Shown here piece after piece: positions 36,894-46,285 of a stretch of 64,000 bases of DNA. Numbering within the stretch: the stretch's first letter is position 1; each line of letters opens with the position of its first letter. Below the pieces are notes generated by a model. The model searched no databases. It was given only the letters and a program-made list of their open reading frames with translations, and was not told the origin of the DNA. The translations under genes and the position numbers were made by a program. The DNA is from Bradyrhizobium ottawaense (GTDB taxonomy: Bacteria > Pseudomonadota > Alphaproteobacteria > Rhizobiales > Xanthobacteraceae), in contig NZ_LT629693.1 of NCBI RefSeq assembly GCF_900099825.1, positions 3,359,001-3,423,000 on the forward strand, in the 5' to 3' direction.

Positions 36894-37240
36894 GCCGGCT
36901 GCAGCAGGTTCGCCTGCGCAAATTCAGCCGTTTGCTCGAATGCCTGGCGCACGGTTTCGACGCAATCATGCAATTGTGGCGCGCTCATGCCCTCGATGCC
37001 GGATTCGAGGTCGCGCGCCAGCGCCGACAATTTTGCAAAGCCGAAGATCGCCGCCGAGCTTTTGATCGAATGCGCCGCCCGCTTGATCGACGGACGATCC
37101 GGCACGTCCGATATCATGATGGCCAGCTTGCGGGGCGTATCGGCCAGGAAAGCCTGCAGCACCTCGGCAGCGTCTTCGTTTCCGAGTTCGGAACAGAGTC
37201 CGCGGAACACGGATGGGTCGAACAGGAGCGCTTCATTCAT
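36887..37240 (-). CDS. Histidine phosphotransfer (HPt) domain protein
   Basis: 117 residues, a single four-helix HPt domain. The phosphoacceptor is the histidine in KRAAHSIKSSAAIFG near residue 57, with the expected following lysine and small residues. It would shuttle phosphate between a hybrid histidine kinase and a response regulator, neither of which is in the window. The gene is transcribed towards the VWA gene, with a seven-base tail overlap. Confidence 0.88.
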   Translation of the reverse strand: MNEALLFDPSVFRGLCSELGNEDAAEVLQAFLADTPRKLAIMISDVPDRPSIKRAAHSIKSSAAIFGFAKLSALARDLESGIEGMSAPQLHDCVETVRQAFEQTAEFAQANLLQPAY

Positions 37241-37402
37241 GCGCGCGGTCTTTCCTCGTTGTTGGCCCGGGACGCCGGCCGAGCCGCCGAAGGCTAACGC
37301 AACCGCGTGGACGGCGCGTAAAGCCCGGCTGACAGAACTTTTCCTGAATTTTACGATCGGTTAGTGATATCAGGGATTTCCAGCTGGATGACCTGATTCC
37401 CC

Positions 37403-39265
37403 ATGCCTTCCCCCGCAGCCCGTCACCGCGACAATGCCCCCGATGCGCTGTCCGTGCTGAATGCCGTGTTCGGCTTGCCGGCGTTTCGCGGCGCGCAGGA
37501 AGAAATCGTCCGCCACGTCAGCGGCGGCGGCAACTGCCTGGTGCTGATGCCGACCGGCGGCGGCAAGTCGCTGTGCTATCAGCTGCCTTCGTTGCTGCGC
37601 GACGGCTGCGGCATCGTGGTCTCGCCGCTGATCGCGCTGATGCGCGACCAGGTCGCGGGCCTGTTGGAAGCCGGCGTCAAGGCGGCGGTGCTGAACTCGA
37701 CGCTAACTTTCGAGGAAGCCAACGACGTCGAGCGCCGTCTGCTCGCCGGCGATCTCGACCTGCTGTACGTGGCGCCCGAGCGGCTGTTGACGCCACGCTG
37801 CCTGAATCTGCTCGGTCGCGCCAAAATCGCGCTGTTTGCGATCGACGAGGCGCATTGCGTGTCGCAATGGGGGCATGATTTCCGCCCGGAATATATCGGC
37901 CTGTCCGTGCTCGCCGAACGCTTCCCCGACGTGCCGCGCATCGCGCTGACCGCGACCGCCGACGATCTGACGCGAAAGGAGATCGCCGACCGGCTCGGCC
38001 TTGCCGATGCGCCCCGCTTTGTCGCCAGCTTCGACCGTCCGAACATTCGCTATGAAATCGTCGAGAAGCAGAACGCGCCGACCCAGCTCAAGGCGTTCAT
38101 CGACGAGCGCCATGCCGGCGACGCCGGCATCGTCTATTGCCTGTCGCGGGCCAAGGTCGAGGACACCGCCGCGGCGCTGACCAAGGCCGGCATCCCCGCT
38201 CTGCCCTATCATGCCGGCCTCGACGCCAGCGTTCGCGCCCGCAATCAGGATCGCTTCATCAACGAGGACGGCGTCGTGATGGTCGCCACCATCGCGTTCG
38301 GCATGGGCATCGACAAGCCCGACGTGCGTTTCGTGGCGCATCTCGATTTGCCGAAGAGCATCGAGGCCTATTACCAGGAAACCGGCCGTGCGGGGCGCGA
38401 CGGCAAGCCGTCCAGCGCCTGGATGGCCTATGGCCTGTCCGATATCGTGCAGCAGCGCCGCATGATCGACGAATCCACCGGGTCCGACGCGTTCAAGCGC
38501 GTATCGGTCGGCAAGCTCGACGCACTGGTCGGTCTCGCCGAAACCGCGGGCTGCCGGCGCAGCCGCCTGCTCGGCTATTTCGGTGAGGCGGTCAGCGCTG
38601 GTAATTGCGGCAATTGCGACAACTGTCTGTCGCCGCCGCAGCTTCGCGACGGCAAGGTCGCCGCGCAAAAGCTGCTGTCCTGCGCCTACCGTACCGGGCA
38701 GCGCTTCGGCGCCATGCACCTGATCGATGTGCTGGTCGGACGCCTGACCGAGCGCGTCACCCAATTCGGGCACGACAAATTATCGGTGTTCGGCATCGGC
38801 TCCGAACTCAACGAGAAACAATGGCGCTCCGTGGTTCGCCAGTTGGTCGCCATGGGTCATCTTCAGGCTGACAGCGAGGCCTTTGGCGCGCTGAAGCTGA
38901 CGGAGACCGCGCGCGCCGTGCTGAAGGGCGAGACCGACGTCATGCTGCGCGAGGCGCCCGCCGGAGCCCGTGTCCGGGCCAGCCGGAGCAAATCGCGACG
39001 CGGCGATCTGGCGCCGCGCGCCACCGACGAGGGCCGGCATAACGATGCCGGCCTGCAGACCGACCTCAGGGCATGGCGTTCGGAAATCGCGCGCAAACGC
39101 GGCGTGCCCGCTTATGTCGTGCTGCACGATTCGACCATCGACGGCATCGCCGCGTCGCGACCGACGACACTCAACGAGCTTCGCAACATCCCCGGGATCG
39201 GCGACAAAAAACTCGAGCACTACGGCGATGAGCTGATCGCGCTGGTGCGGGCGGCAGAGGCATGA
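37403..39265 (+). CDS. recQ: ATP-dependent DNA helicase RecQ
   Basis: 620 residues with all RecQ domains. Helicase motif I is [13 protein letters not shown], motif [18 protein letters not shown] and motif [15 protein letters not shown]. The zinc-binding cysteines of the RQC domain are in [14 protein letters not shown] winged helix follows, and the C-terminal HRDC domain is [19 protein letters not shown] to [16 protein letters not shown] 3'-5' helicase in RecF-pathway recombination and fork repair. The length matches well-characterised RecQ proteins. It is monocistronic. Confidence 0.96.
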   Translation: MPSPAARHRDNAPDALSVLNAVFGLPAFRGAQEEIVRHVSGGGNCLVLMPTGGGKSLCYQLPSLLRDGCGIVVSPLIALMRDQVAGLLEAGVKAAVLNSTLTFEEANDVERRLLAGDLDLLYVAPERLLTPRCLNLLGRAKIALFAIDEAHCVSQWGHDFRPEYIGLSVLAERFPDVPRIALTATADDLTRKEIADRLGLADAPRFVASFDRPNIRYEIVEKQNAPTQLKAFIDERHAGDAGIVYCLSRAKVEDTAAALTKAGIPALPYHAGLDASVRARNQDRFINEDGVVMVATIAFGMGIDKPDVRFVAHLDLPKSIEAYYQETGRAGRDGKPSSAWMAYGLSDIVQQRRMIDESTGSDAFKRVSVGKLDALVGLAETAGCRRSRLLGYFGEAVSAGNCGNCDNCLSPPQLRDGKVAAQKLLSCAYRTGQRFGAMHLIDVLVGRLTERVTQFGHDKLSVFGIGSELNEKQWRSVVRQLVAMGHLQADSEAFGALKLTETARAVLKGETDVMLREAPAGARVRASRSKSRRGDLAPRATDEGRHNDAGLQTDLRAWRSEIARKRGVPAYVVLHDSTIDGIAASRPTTLNELRNIPGIGDKKLEHYGDELIALVRAAEA

Positions 39266-39268
39266 GCG

Positions 39269-40282
39269 TCATCCGTTGCGGAACGTATAGGCGTATCCAT
39301 TGATCGCCGGCGCGCCGCCGAGATGCGCGTAGAGCACCTTCGACCCCGCGGGGAAATAGCCCTTGTCGACGAGGTCGATCATGCCCTGCATAGATTTTCC
39401 CTCGTAGACCGGATCCGTGATCATGCCTTCGAGGCGGGCGCAGAGCCGGATGGCGTCCTTGGTCTCTTCTGAAGGCACGCCGTAGGCGGGATAGGCATAG
39501 TCTTCGATCAGTACAACATCGTCCGCGACGATCTCGCTGCCGAGTTCGACGAGGCTTGCCGTGTTGCGGGCGATGTCGAGCACCTGGGCCTTGGTTTGCG
39601 CCGGAGTAAAGGACGCGTCGATGCCGACCACCTTGCGCGCGCGGCCGTCCTTGGCAAATCCCACCAGCATGCCGGCATGGGTGGAACCGGTGACCGTGCA
39701 AACCACGATGTAGTCGAAGGCGAAGCCGAGTTCTTTCTCCTGGGCCCGGACCTCCTCGGCGAAGCCGACATAGCCGAGCCCGCCATATTTGTGCACGGAA
39801 GCGCCGGCCGGGATCGCATAGGGCTTGCCGCCCGCGGCTTTCACGTCCGCGATCGCCTGCTCCCAGCTTTGCCGGATACCGATGTCGAAACCTTCGTCGA
39901 CCAGTCGCACGTCGGCGCCCATGACGCGGCTGAGCAGGATATTGCCGACGCGGTCGTAGACCGCATCCTCATGCGGGACCCAGCTCTCCTGCACCAGACG
40001 GCACTTCATGCCGATCTTCGCCGCCACCGCCGCGACCATGCGGGTATGGTTGGATTGCACACCGCCGATCGAGACCAGCGTATCGGCGTTGGAGGCGATC
40101 GCGTCGGGGATGATGTATTCGAGCTTGCGCAGCTTGTTGCCGCCGAAGGCGAGCCCCGAATTGCAATCCTCCCGCTTGGCGTAGAGCTCAACCTTGCCGC
40201 CGAGATGCTGCGTCAACCGCTCCAGCTTCTCGATATGGGTCGGTCCGAACGTCAGCGGATAGCGCTCGAATTTCTCCAGCAT
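39269..40282 (-). CDS. acdS: 1-aminocyclopropane-1-carboxylate (ACC) deaminase
   Basis: 337 residues from ATG 40282, chosen because GGAG lies six bases before it; ATGs at 40288 and 40294 are also in frame. The PLP lysine is in [12 protein letters not shown], the substrate-binding serine in [10 protein letters not shown], and the residue pair that separates true ACC deaminase from D-cysteine desulfhydrase is present (glutamate in DPVYEGKSM and leucine in YAHLGGAPA). It opens ACC to 2-oxobutyrate and ammonia, lowering plant ethylene. A divergent Lrp-type gene lies next to it, the known acdR arrangement. This is strong support for a plant-associated lifestyle. Confidence 0.92.
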   Translation of the reverse strand: MLEKFERYPLTFGPTHIEKLERLTQHLGGKVELYAKREDCNSGLAFGGNKLRKLEYIIPDAIASNADTLVSIGGVQSNHTRMVAAVAAKIGMKCRLVQESWVPHEDAVYDRVGNILLSRVMGADVRLVDEGFDIGIRQSWEQAIADVKAAGGKPYAIPAGASVHKYGGLGYVGFAEEVRAQEKELGFAFDYIVVCTVTGSTHAGMLVGFAKDGRARKVVGIDASFTPAQTKAQVLDIARNTASLVELGSEIVADDVVLIEDYAYPAYGVPSEETKDAIRLCARLEGMITDPVYEGKSMQGMIDLVDKGYFPAGSKVLYAHLGGAPAINGYAYTFRNG

Positions 40283-40441
40283 CGTCATCTCCATTGAGGG
40301 CCTGATCTGCAGAGATGCCCTATCACCAAGGGCCGGAAAGGTGCTCTCTAAGTTGATATCGATTTTCTAGACTTCTTGCGAAAAGTTCCATGAATGCTAG
40401 ATTTTCATCCGTCTTCTCGGGAAATTTCGAGAGATTCTTCC
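40283..40441. promoter_or_regulatory. Divergent acdS/acdR control region
   Basis: This 159-base region must hold both promoters. A plausible acdR promoter is TTGCGA (40376-40381), 16 bases, then TAGATT (40398-40403), ending 38 bases before the ATG. The word GATTTTC occurs twice in the same orientation (near 40361 and 40401), partly overlapping that promoter, and could be an Lrp-type site. The assignment is tentative. Confidence 0.45.
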
Positions 40442-40906
40442 ATGGCCGGTCCGCTCGACCGCATCGACCTCAAGATATTGCGTCTGCTGCAGAATAGCGG
40501 CCGGCTGAGCAATGCCGAGCTGGCCGAAACGGTCGGCGTCAGCCCGGCTACCTGTCATCGCCGCACCCAACGCCTGTTCGACGAGGGTTTTATCGGCGAG
40601 GTCCGGGCGATGGTAGCGCCACGCAAAGTCGGCAAGGGCGCACTGGTCATGGTGGGTGTCGTGCTCGACCGCTCCACGCCGGAAAGTTTTGCGGCCTTCG
40701 AGCGGGCGATCGCGAAACTGAAATTCGTGCTCGATTGCCATCTGGTGGCCGGCGATTTCGATTATTTTCCCAAAATCCGCGTCGGTGACATGGAGGATTT
40801 CAACCGCATCCACGGCGACCAACTGATCGCGCTGCCAGGCGTCCGCCAGACCCGGACCTTCTTCGTCATGAAGGAGGTGGTCGACAATGCGCCGCTGGAC
40901 TTTTGA
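40442..40906 (+). CDS. acdR: Lrp/AsnC-family regulator of ACC deaminase
   Basis: 154 residues from ATG 40442. The N-terminal winged HTH is LDRIDLKILRLLQNSGRLSN followed by VGVSPATCHRRTQRLFDEG; the C-terminal RAM domain has VLDCHLVAGDFDYFPKIRV and the end TRTFFVMKEVVDNAPL. In bacteria that carry it, AcdR sits divergent to acdS and activates it when ACC is present, and that is the arrangement here. The frame extends upstream to 40394 without a ribosome site. Confidence 0.85.
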   Translation: MAGPLDRIDLKILRLLQNSGRLSNAELAETVGVSPATCHRRTQRLFDEGFIGEVRAMVAPRKVGKGALVMVGVVLDRSTPESFAAFERAIAKLKFVLDCHLVAGDFDYFPKIRVGDMEDFNRIHGDQLIALPGVRQTRTFFVMKEVVDNAPLDF

Positions 40907-41038
40907 GCCGGCTCAGGCATGGCCGCCGTACCACAAAACCGGCGCTATTTTGCCTTTAAGTGCTATGCATTGGTTCCTACCCACGATTCGATCGATGTAC
41001 CACGGCGCCCCTCCCATGCTCCCTCCCGTCAGCCCGTC

Positions 41039-41590
41039 ATGACGATGCGTACCTGCTGGCATGCTTTCGCCGTGGCCGCAGCCCTGCTTGCGACGCCGTC
41101 GTTCGCCGCCGATGATCCGGATACCATCATCTTCGCGATGATGTCGGGAAAGTGCCGCACCCTGAAAATCGCCGGACAGGATTTCACCTGCAGGGCCGTT
41201 GCGTTCTTCCAGACCGAGGAAGGCCGCGCGAATTTTACGGTGGCGCTCGACGATCCCGACGACGACAGCCACATCATCACCTTTTCCGGCGACAACGGCC
41301 GGCGTCCGGAAGCCAATCTGTACGAATTGCCGATCGACCGGATGATGCTGAAATCCAAGGACCGGCCGAAAGCCGATGGACTGCCGGTGCCGTTCATCGA
41401 AGCGTCGGCCGGCATGTGCAAGCAGGTCGGAAATTTCGTGACGATGCAGATGTCCACCATCTCCTGCACGGCGATGGACAAGAGCGGCAAGAAATACGAG
41501 CTGCAATACGAATCCGACGGCGAGCCGATGTCGGTGCGCCGCATCAAGCGGATGCGGGTCGGCAGCCCCGGGGTATCGCCATTCGATTAG
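41039..41590 (+). CDS. Exported protein of unknown function
   Basis: 183 residues from ATG 41039, which provides a signal peptide (MTMRTCWHAFAVAAALLATP, cleavage near SFA-ADD). The mature part is about 160 residues with three cysteines (GKCRTL, FTCRAV, GMCKQV and ISCTAM give four), so disulfides are likely in the periplasm. The pattern of alternating strands (NFTVALDDPDDDSHIITFSG) suggests a beta-rich fold. I do not recognise the family. It is monocistronic, after acdR. Confidence 0.75.
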   Translation: MTMRTCWHAFAVAAALLATPSFAADDPDTIIFAMMSGKCRTLKIAGQDFTCRAVAFFQTEEGRANFTVALDDPDDDSHIITFSGDNGRRPEANLYELPIDRMMLKSKDRPKADGLPVPFIEASAGMCKQVGNFVTMQMSTISCTAMDKSGKKYELQYESDGEPMSVRRIKRMRVGSPGVSPFD

Positions 41591-41614
41591 GGTGTGCGGG
41601 CCGACGCGGCTCGC

Positions 41615-41911
41615 TCAACCCGGCGATTTGCCGGCGGTACCTCGCGAGGGTGACGGCGCAGCCGCGGGCTCCCGGTCTGGCAGGATCGTCGCCGCGATTT
41701 CAAACGCGACTGCCCATCTCGGCCTTTCTTCATCCTCGCCGGGTACGTTGATCTGCACCGCGACGCCGTCGCTGACGGCAAAGGATGCGGCCAGCGCGGC
41801 GGCTTCCAGCGCAGCACCCCTGGAATCGTAGACGCCGGCGATCTTGACGTTGTCGGCAAATACCGACCACCCCAGCGGCGCCTTCACGATTTCGAACACC
41901 GACCGCACCAT
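41615..41911 (-). CDS. Small hypothetical protein, coupled to the upstream gene
   Basis: 98 residues from ATG 41911 (MVRSVFEIVKAPLGWSVFAD). The ATG shares a base with the stop of the upstream small gene (TGATG), the main argument for this start. The first 65 residues look like a small alpha-beta domain resembling DUF2188-like stress proteins (WSVFADNVKIAGVYDSRGAA); the tail is proline/serine-rich and probably disordered. Function is unknown. Confidence 0.6.
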   Translation of the reverse strand: MVRSVFEIVKAPLGWSVFADNVKIAGVYDSRGAALEAAALAASFAVSDGVAVQINVPGEDEERPRWAVAFEIAATILPDREPAAAPSPSRGTAGKSPG

Positions 41912-42090
41912 CAGGAAACACACGAGCCTTCGGGGAACGGGATGATCGGCCAGGGCGGTCCGACATTGTCGTTGGTGGCCTCCGGCGGCCCGGCTGATAT
42001 CAGCGATCTCGCCAGCGCGTCCTCTACCGGCACCAGCACGATCGCCGTCCGCACCGCTTCCATCACCTGGTCGAACTCAGTTTCACTCAT
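41911..42090 (-). CDS. Small hypothetical protein
   Basis: 59 residues from ATG 42090, six bases after GGAG; ATG 42102 is also possible. It has an N-terminal amphipathic helix (SETEFDQVMEAVRTAIVLVP) and a proline-rich tail (PPWPIIPFPEGSC). It forms a two-gene coupled unit with the next gene. No family is recognised, but overlap, codon use and ribosome site favour a real gene. Confidence 0.55.
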   Translation of the reverse strand: MSETEFDQVMEAVRTAIVLVPVEDALARSLISAGPPEATNDNVGPPWPIIPFPEGSCVS

Positions 42091-42310
42091 CGCGCGCTCC
42101 ATCGGCTCCAGCGGGCATTGATCTCCGCAAGGATGATTTGTGGGAACCGCGTCCGGGGACGGATCGCACGCAAGTTTGGTGTTTCGTGGCCCGCGTCCGG
42201 TCGCTTCGATGGCAAATTGCGGCGTAATCGCGTTTTCGAACGAGGCGGGCGCCGAAATCGGCCGGATCGCTCGATGCGTGATAGACTCGGCGGCGAATCA
42301 GGAGGTTTTC

Positions 42311-42619
42311 ATGTCTGCAGACAGTGACAGCACCATCGCGTGGCACCGGGCCCAGCTCAAAAAGCTACGCGAGACCCTGAAGCATATCGAGACCGCCAGG
42401 TTCACGGTTGGCGAGCCCGCCCAATCGAGGAAGACCGGCAAGACCCAAAAGACCATCGCCGATCTGCAGCGAAAGATCAGCCAGTCGCTGCAAATCATCG
42501 CGGCCTACGAACGGCAGACCAGGCGTCCGCTTGCGACCGACCAGCAGAGCCTCGCCAGCGTCAGCTGGAGCAGCTGGAATGCGCAGACCGTGCCCACGCG
42601 AAGCAATAATTCACGATAA
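42311..42619 (+). CDS. Small coiled-coil hypothetical protein
   Basis: 102 residues from ATG 42311 with AGGAGG six bases upstream. The middle is a long amphipathic helix rich in K, Q and L (AWHRAQLKKLRETLKHIETA and KTQKTIADLQRKISQSLQII), likely a coiled coil; the ends are polar. No signal or membrane segment. Proteins like this are common and uncharacterised in Bradyrhizobium. It converges on the SulP gene. Confidence 0.7.
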   Translation: MSADSDSTIAWHRAQLKKLRETLKHIETARFTVGEPAQSRKTGKTQKTIADLQRKISQSLQIIAAYERQTRRPLATDQQSLASVSWSSWNAQTVPTRSNNSR

Positions 42620-42636
42620 GGTTTCGGACGCCTCAG

Positions 42637-44859
42637 CTAGGTCTCCAGCTGCTGGATCGTCATGTTGGCGTAGCGGATGCGCACGCTCAGCTCCCGGCCC
42701 AAAGCCGTCAACAGCTTGATCGCGAGATCCGGCTGCTGCTGGCACAGCACCGCAAAGGAAGCGGCGCTCAGGCCGAACGCCTTGAGATCCTCGTCGGCGG
42801 TGATGGTGGCCGAGCGCGGTCCGCGATCGAGCAGCGCGAGTTCGCCGAACACCGCACCTGGCGCGAACGTCGCCAGCCGGATGTCGCCATCGTCGTGCAG
42901 GATGTGAACGCTGGCACGGCCCTGGGTGACGAGATAGAGCGCCGAGCCGGGATCGCCGCTGCGAAACACCACCTCTCCGGCCGACCACGCCACCGGATCG
43001 AGCCAGGCGCGCAACCGCTCGATCTGGTCGGCGGTGAAATCGCTGACCAGCGGCAGCCGGTCGAGCGGCCATTCCGATGACGGCACGGTTGCGGTCTGCC
43101 GCAGCAGATCGTCTTCGGCCCATTCGATCGCGCGGTCGATATCCGGAAATAAGCGGGCGGGCGCGTGGAAGGTGTCGGCGAGACGGGCGGCCGTCTCGGT
43201 GCGCGCGGACAGCACCAGCGCGAGCTTGATGCCGCGCGCGGCAAGCGCCGCGTCGATATCGCCGAGGATGCGGGCGCCGGTCGAGTCGATCTCGGTGATA
43301 CGCCGCATTTCCAGCAGCAGGGTTGTGGTGCCCTGTGCGGTCTCGCGGTCGACGATCTGCGCCAGCCGCTCGGCGCTGCCGAAGAACAGCGCGCCCTGCA
43401 GCTCGACCACCAGCACCGAGGCGCCCTGCGCGTGCAGCACCGCAAGCTCGGCCGGATCGCGGTAGCGCCGCGAACGGACATTGTCGCAGCGATAGAGCTT
43501 TCGAATATTCGAGCGGCTCATGCGCACCACGAACAGAAATACCGCGAGCACGATGCCGATGAACACCGCCAGCACGACATTGACGGCGATCGACAGCAGC
43601 GAGACGAACAGGCAAACGCCGAGATCGAGCGCAATGGCGCCGCGCTGCGGCGTTCCCGGAGTGATCAGGCGCTGCGCCAGTTGCCGGGTCCAGGGCTCGA
43701 TATGCTGGATCGCGATCACCATCACCGCCGCCGACAGCACCGCCCGCGGGATGTAAGCGAGCAGCGGAAACAGCAACGTCGCCGCCGCCAGTACCGCCAC
43801 AGCATTGACGAGGACGGAAAGCGGGCTTTGCGCCCCGAAGGCGCGGTTGGCAAGGCTGGGCCCGATATTGATGCCGCTGGTGATGCCGCCGAAGGCCGCC
43901 GAAATCGCATTGGCGATGCCGAGACGAACCAGCAGGCGGTCGTCGCCGGCGCGCAGTTCGCCGGGCCGGCTGGCGAGTTTGGCGCAGAGCAGCGCGTCGA
44001 TCGAGGCAATGATCGCCAGCGCCAGCGCGCTCGAGACGATCAGCGACCACGACTTTTCCAGCGGATCGGCCATCGTCAGGCCGGAAAAGTCGACCAGCAC
44101 GGTACGCATCCCGGCACTCGCCGTCGGTGAACCGATGATCGGCCCCAAGGCGCCGCCGAGCCCGACGATAGCAAGCGCGTAGTAGGCCAGCATGCCGCAG
44201 CCGAGGCCAACCAGCATCGGTGGGATTTTGGTCGTGATCTTGCGCGCGTTCCACATCGTCGCAAAGGTCAGGACCGCGACCACGAGGCTGAGCGGCCGCG
44301 CCTCGTCGAGCGCGCCGAACACGCGCGTGAAGCGCACATTATGGTCGAAGCCGAGCACATTGCCGAGCTGCACCAGAAACAGCAGCACCGCGGCCATGTT
44401 CTGAAAACCGGCCATGACCGGATGCGGCGCGAACTTGATCAGCGAGCCGAGCCGCATCACGCCGAACAGGCCCTGGAACACGCCGCCGAGCAGGATGATG
44501 GCAAAGAACACCAAGAGCGTGGCCGGCACGCTCGGCTCGCCGCCTCCCGCGGTGTCGCGATGCAGCAGGGAAAAGAGCAGCAGGCCAAGGAAGAAGGTGG
44601 TGGTGATGCGCGGCGCGTAAAGGCGCGTAGAGCGATCGCCGAGCACGACGCACACCACGCCGGCGATAAACGCCGACATCAGCCCCGCCATCGCGCCATA
44701 GGCGAAATATTCATCGCCCAGCGTGACAAAGGCGAACATGCCGAACGCCATCGCGAGTGGAATGGCGACCGTCGAAGACACGAGGCCGGCAATGACGTCA
44801 CCCCGCACCGTGGCGACGTTGAATGTCGCAGCGAGCGACGCCTCGGGTTTTGCTTCCAT
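42637..44859 (-). CDS. SulP anion transporter fused to STAS and cyclic-nucleotide-binding domains
   Basis: 740 residues. The N-terminal 400 residues are SulP membrane helices (for example DVIAGLVSSTVAIPLAMAFG and the conserved IVSSALALAIIASIDALLCA). A STAS domain follows (about 460-570, ITEIDSTGARILGDID), then a cyclic-nucleotide-binding domain (about 600-725) with the phosphate-binding cassette FGELALLDRGPRSATI, in which the cAMP-contacting E and R are kept. It probably exchanges bicarbonate, sulfate or dicarboxylate and is gated by cNMP. Family members of this fused layout are little studied. Confidence 0.9.
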   Translation of the reverse strand: MEAKPEASLAATFNVATVRGDVIAGLVSSTVAIPLAMAFGMFAFVTLGDEYFAYGAMAGLMSAFIAGVVCVVLGDRSTRLYAPRITTTFFLGLLLFSLLHRDTAGGGEPSVPATLLVFFAIILLGGVFQGLFGVMRLGSLIKFAPHPVMAGFQNMAAVLLFLVQLGNVLGFDHNVRFTRVFGALDEARPLSLVVAVLTFATMWNARKITTKIPPMLVGLGCGMLAYYALAIVGLGGALGPIIGSPTASAGMRTVLVDFSGLTMADPLEKSWSLIVSSALALAIIASIDALLCAKLASRPGELRAGDDRLLVRLGIANAISAAFGGITSGINIGPSLANRAFGAQSPLSVLVNAVAVLAAATLLFPLLAYIPRAVLSAAVMVIAIQHIEPWTRQLAQRLITPGTPQRGAIALDLGVCLFVSLLSIAVNVVLAVFIGIVLAVFLFVVRMSRSNIRKLYRCDNVRSRRYRDPAELAVLHAQGASVLVVELQGALFFGSAERLAQIVDRETAQGTTTLLLEMRRITEIDSTGARILGDIDAALAARGIKLALVLSARTETAARLADTFHAPARLFPDIDRAIEWAEDDLLRQTATVPSSEWPLDRLPLVSDFTADQIERLRAWLDPVAWSAGEVVFRSGDPGSALYLVTQGRASVHILHDDGDIRLATFAPGAVFGELALLDRGPRSATITADEDLKAFGLSAASFAVLCQQQPDLAIKLLTALGRELSVRIRYANMTIQQLET

Positions 44860-44927
44860 CCCGGTTACTTACGCGGGAGACAAGGGGGATGGCTAGTGGG
44901 AAAACACGCGGAGCGCGTGATCCGACC

Positions 44928-46184
44928 TTAATTCCTTGCCGTCTCGCTCTTCGCCTTTGCCTTGCAGGAAATCAAAAGGGTAAACGCCCTTGCATTGCGG
45001 GCAATGTCTGTCGTCTTCAACTCGGTCTTGCCGTCGGCAATCTGGTAGGGCACCACGCTGTTATCGAGAAAATCCCGCAACGCGCCCGTTTTGATGGCGA
45101 AGTTGATATTCTCGGGAATGCTGCCCGTTGCCCTGACGACCTTCAGCGCATTCAATTTTGCGGCAACCACGCCGACCACGTCGCCGCTGGCCGCCAGAAG
45201 CGGTCCGCCGCTATTGCCGGGCTGAACGGCAGCGCTGATCTGCAGGAATCGCGTGTCGTTCAACAGGCCACTGAGCGAGCTGACGATTCCCGTCGTGACC
45301 GTGAAATCGGAGGTGAGCAGTCCGTGGAACGGAAAGCCGATCGCAATGACGCTATCGCCGGACTGCACCGCCTTGTCCTTGATCTTGGCGACCTCCTTGA
45401 ACGTGCCGGGGGCCTGAAGCAGCGCAAGGTCATTGGTCTCGTCGGTGGAAACGACACGCAGCGTGGCGGGCGCCTCACCGGTCAGGTTGCCCTGAATATC
45501 TCCTACGCAGCCGTCGACGACATGCTGGTTGGTTACGACGTGCCCGTTCGTGCTGACGAGGAAACCGGTGCCGGTCTGGTCAAACACTTTGTCGGGCTTG
45601 GCTGGCTGAGAGCCCGGCGGCGCCGTCGTGGCGGCAACCACCGGCTTGGCGACGGGGACGGCGAAGTCGCCGGCACTGGCGATGCCGCCCCGCCTGGTCT
45701 TCTCGACGCAGTTCAACACTGCCGGTAGCAACTGCGCGGTCTGATCGAGATTGAACTGGAAAAGCTGCCCCTGCGTATAGGCCGTCATAGCCCTCGCTTT
45801 TCGAAACTGGGTGATCAGCGACGAAGTGATCGGCATGGGAACGCGGACCAGCTTTTCGGCAATCGGCACGCCGTGAACATTGAAAGGCTGCTGGCCGTCG
45901 AAGGTAAGGGTGAGCGGAAAAGCCTCTCCGGTCTTCAGCGACCATTTGTCGTGAGCAAATGCGAGGCTCCATCCCCCACCTTTGTCGATCATCACCATGA
46001 AGTAGATGCCGCTGGCGTATTGGCTGCCGGCCGAGCAGTGCGTAAACGCGCCGGCCTGGTCGGTGTAAGCCCCGCCCTTCCAGTTTCCGATACTGATCGA
46101 ACCGTAAGGCCCGCCCGCCTCGGCGTTCGAACCAGCAAACATCGCAGCCCACAGCGCTACGACGGCAACAACGCGGAAATTCAT
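44928..46184 (-). CDS. Exported trypsin-like serine protease (S1C/DegP-like catalytic domain, no PDZ)
   Basis: 418 residues with a signal peptide (MNFRVVAVVALWAAMFAGSN, cleavage near AEA). The N-terminal 170 residues are a separate domain I do not recognise (GPYGSISIGNWKGGAYTDQ). The protease domain has histidine in GHVVTNQHVVDGC, aspartate in TNDLALLQ and serine in PGNSGGPLL, all three intact. No PDZ domain follows; the end is basic and short. It is probably a periplasmic protease related to HtrA catalytic domains. It is monocistronic. Confidence 0.85.
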   Translation of the reverse strand: MNFRVVAVVALWAAMFAGSNAEAGGPYGSISIGNWKGGAYTDQAGAFTHCSAGSQYASGIYFMVMIDKGGGWSLAFAHDKWSLKTGEAFPLTLTFDGQQPFNVHGVPIAEKLVRVPMPITSSLITQFRKARAMTAYTQGQLFQFNLDQTAQLLPAVLNCVEKTRRGGIASAGDFAVPVAKPVVAATTAPPGSQPAKPDKVFDQTGTGFLVSTNGHVVTNQHVVDGCVGDIQGNLTGEAPATLRVVSTDETNDLALLQAPGTFKEVAKIKDKAVQSGDSVIAIGFPFHGLLTSDFTVTTGIVSSLSGLLNDTRFLQISAAVQPGNSGGPLLAASGDVVGVVAAKLNALKVVRATGSIPENINFAIKTGALRDFLDNSVVPYQIADGKTELKTTDIARNARAFTLLISCKAKAKSETARN

Positions 46185-46285
46185 GGCAAGCCCCCAGCAA
46201 GATCAGGGCGAGCATATTTTGGCTTACAACCGGAGTCCAAGGCTTCTTTGAATTATGGGGCCGAACCTTCTCCCCTTCGCCGAGT

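Noticed and set aside
42611..44254. 547-codon frame on the same strand as the SulP gene but another phase
   Set aside because: Arginine/glycine-rich translation without motifs; the SulP-STAS-cNMP phase is certain.
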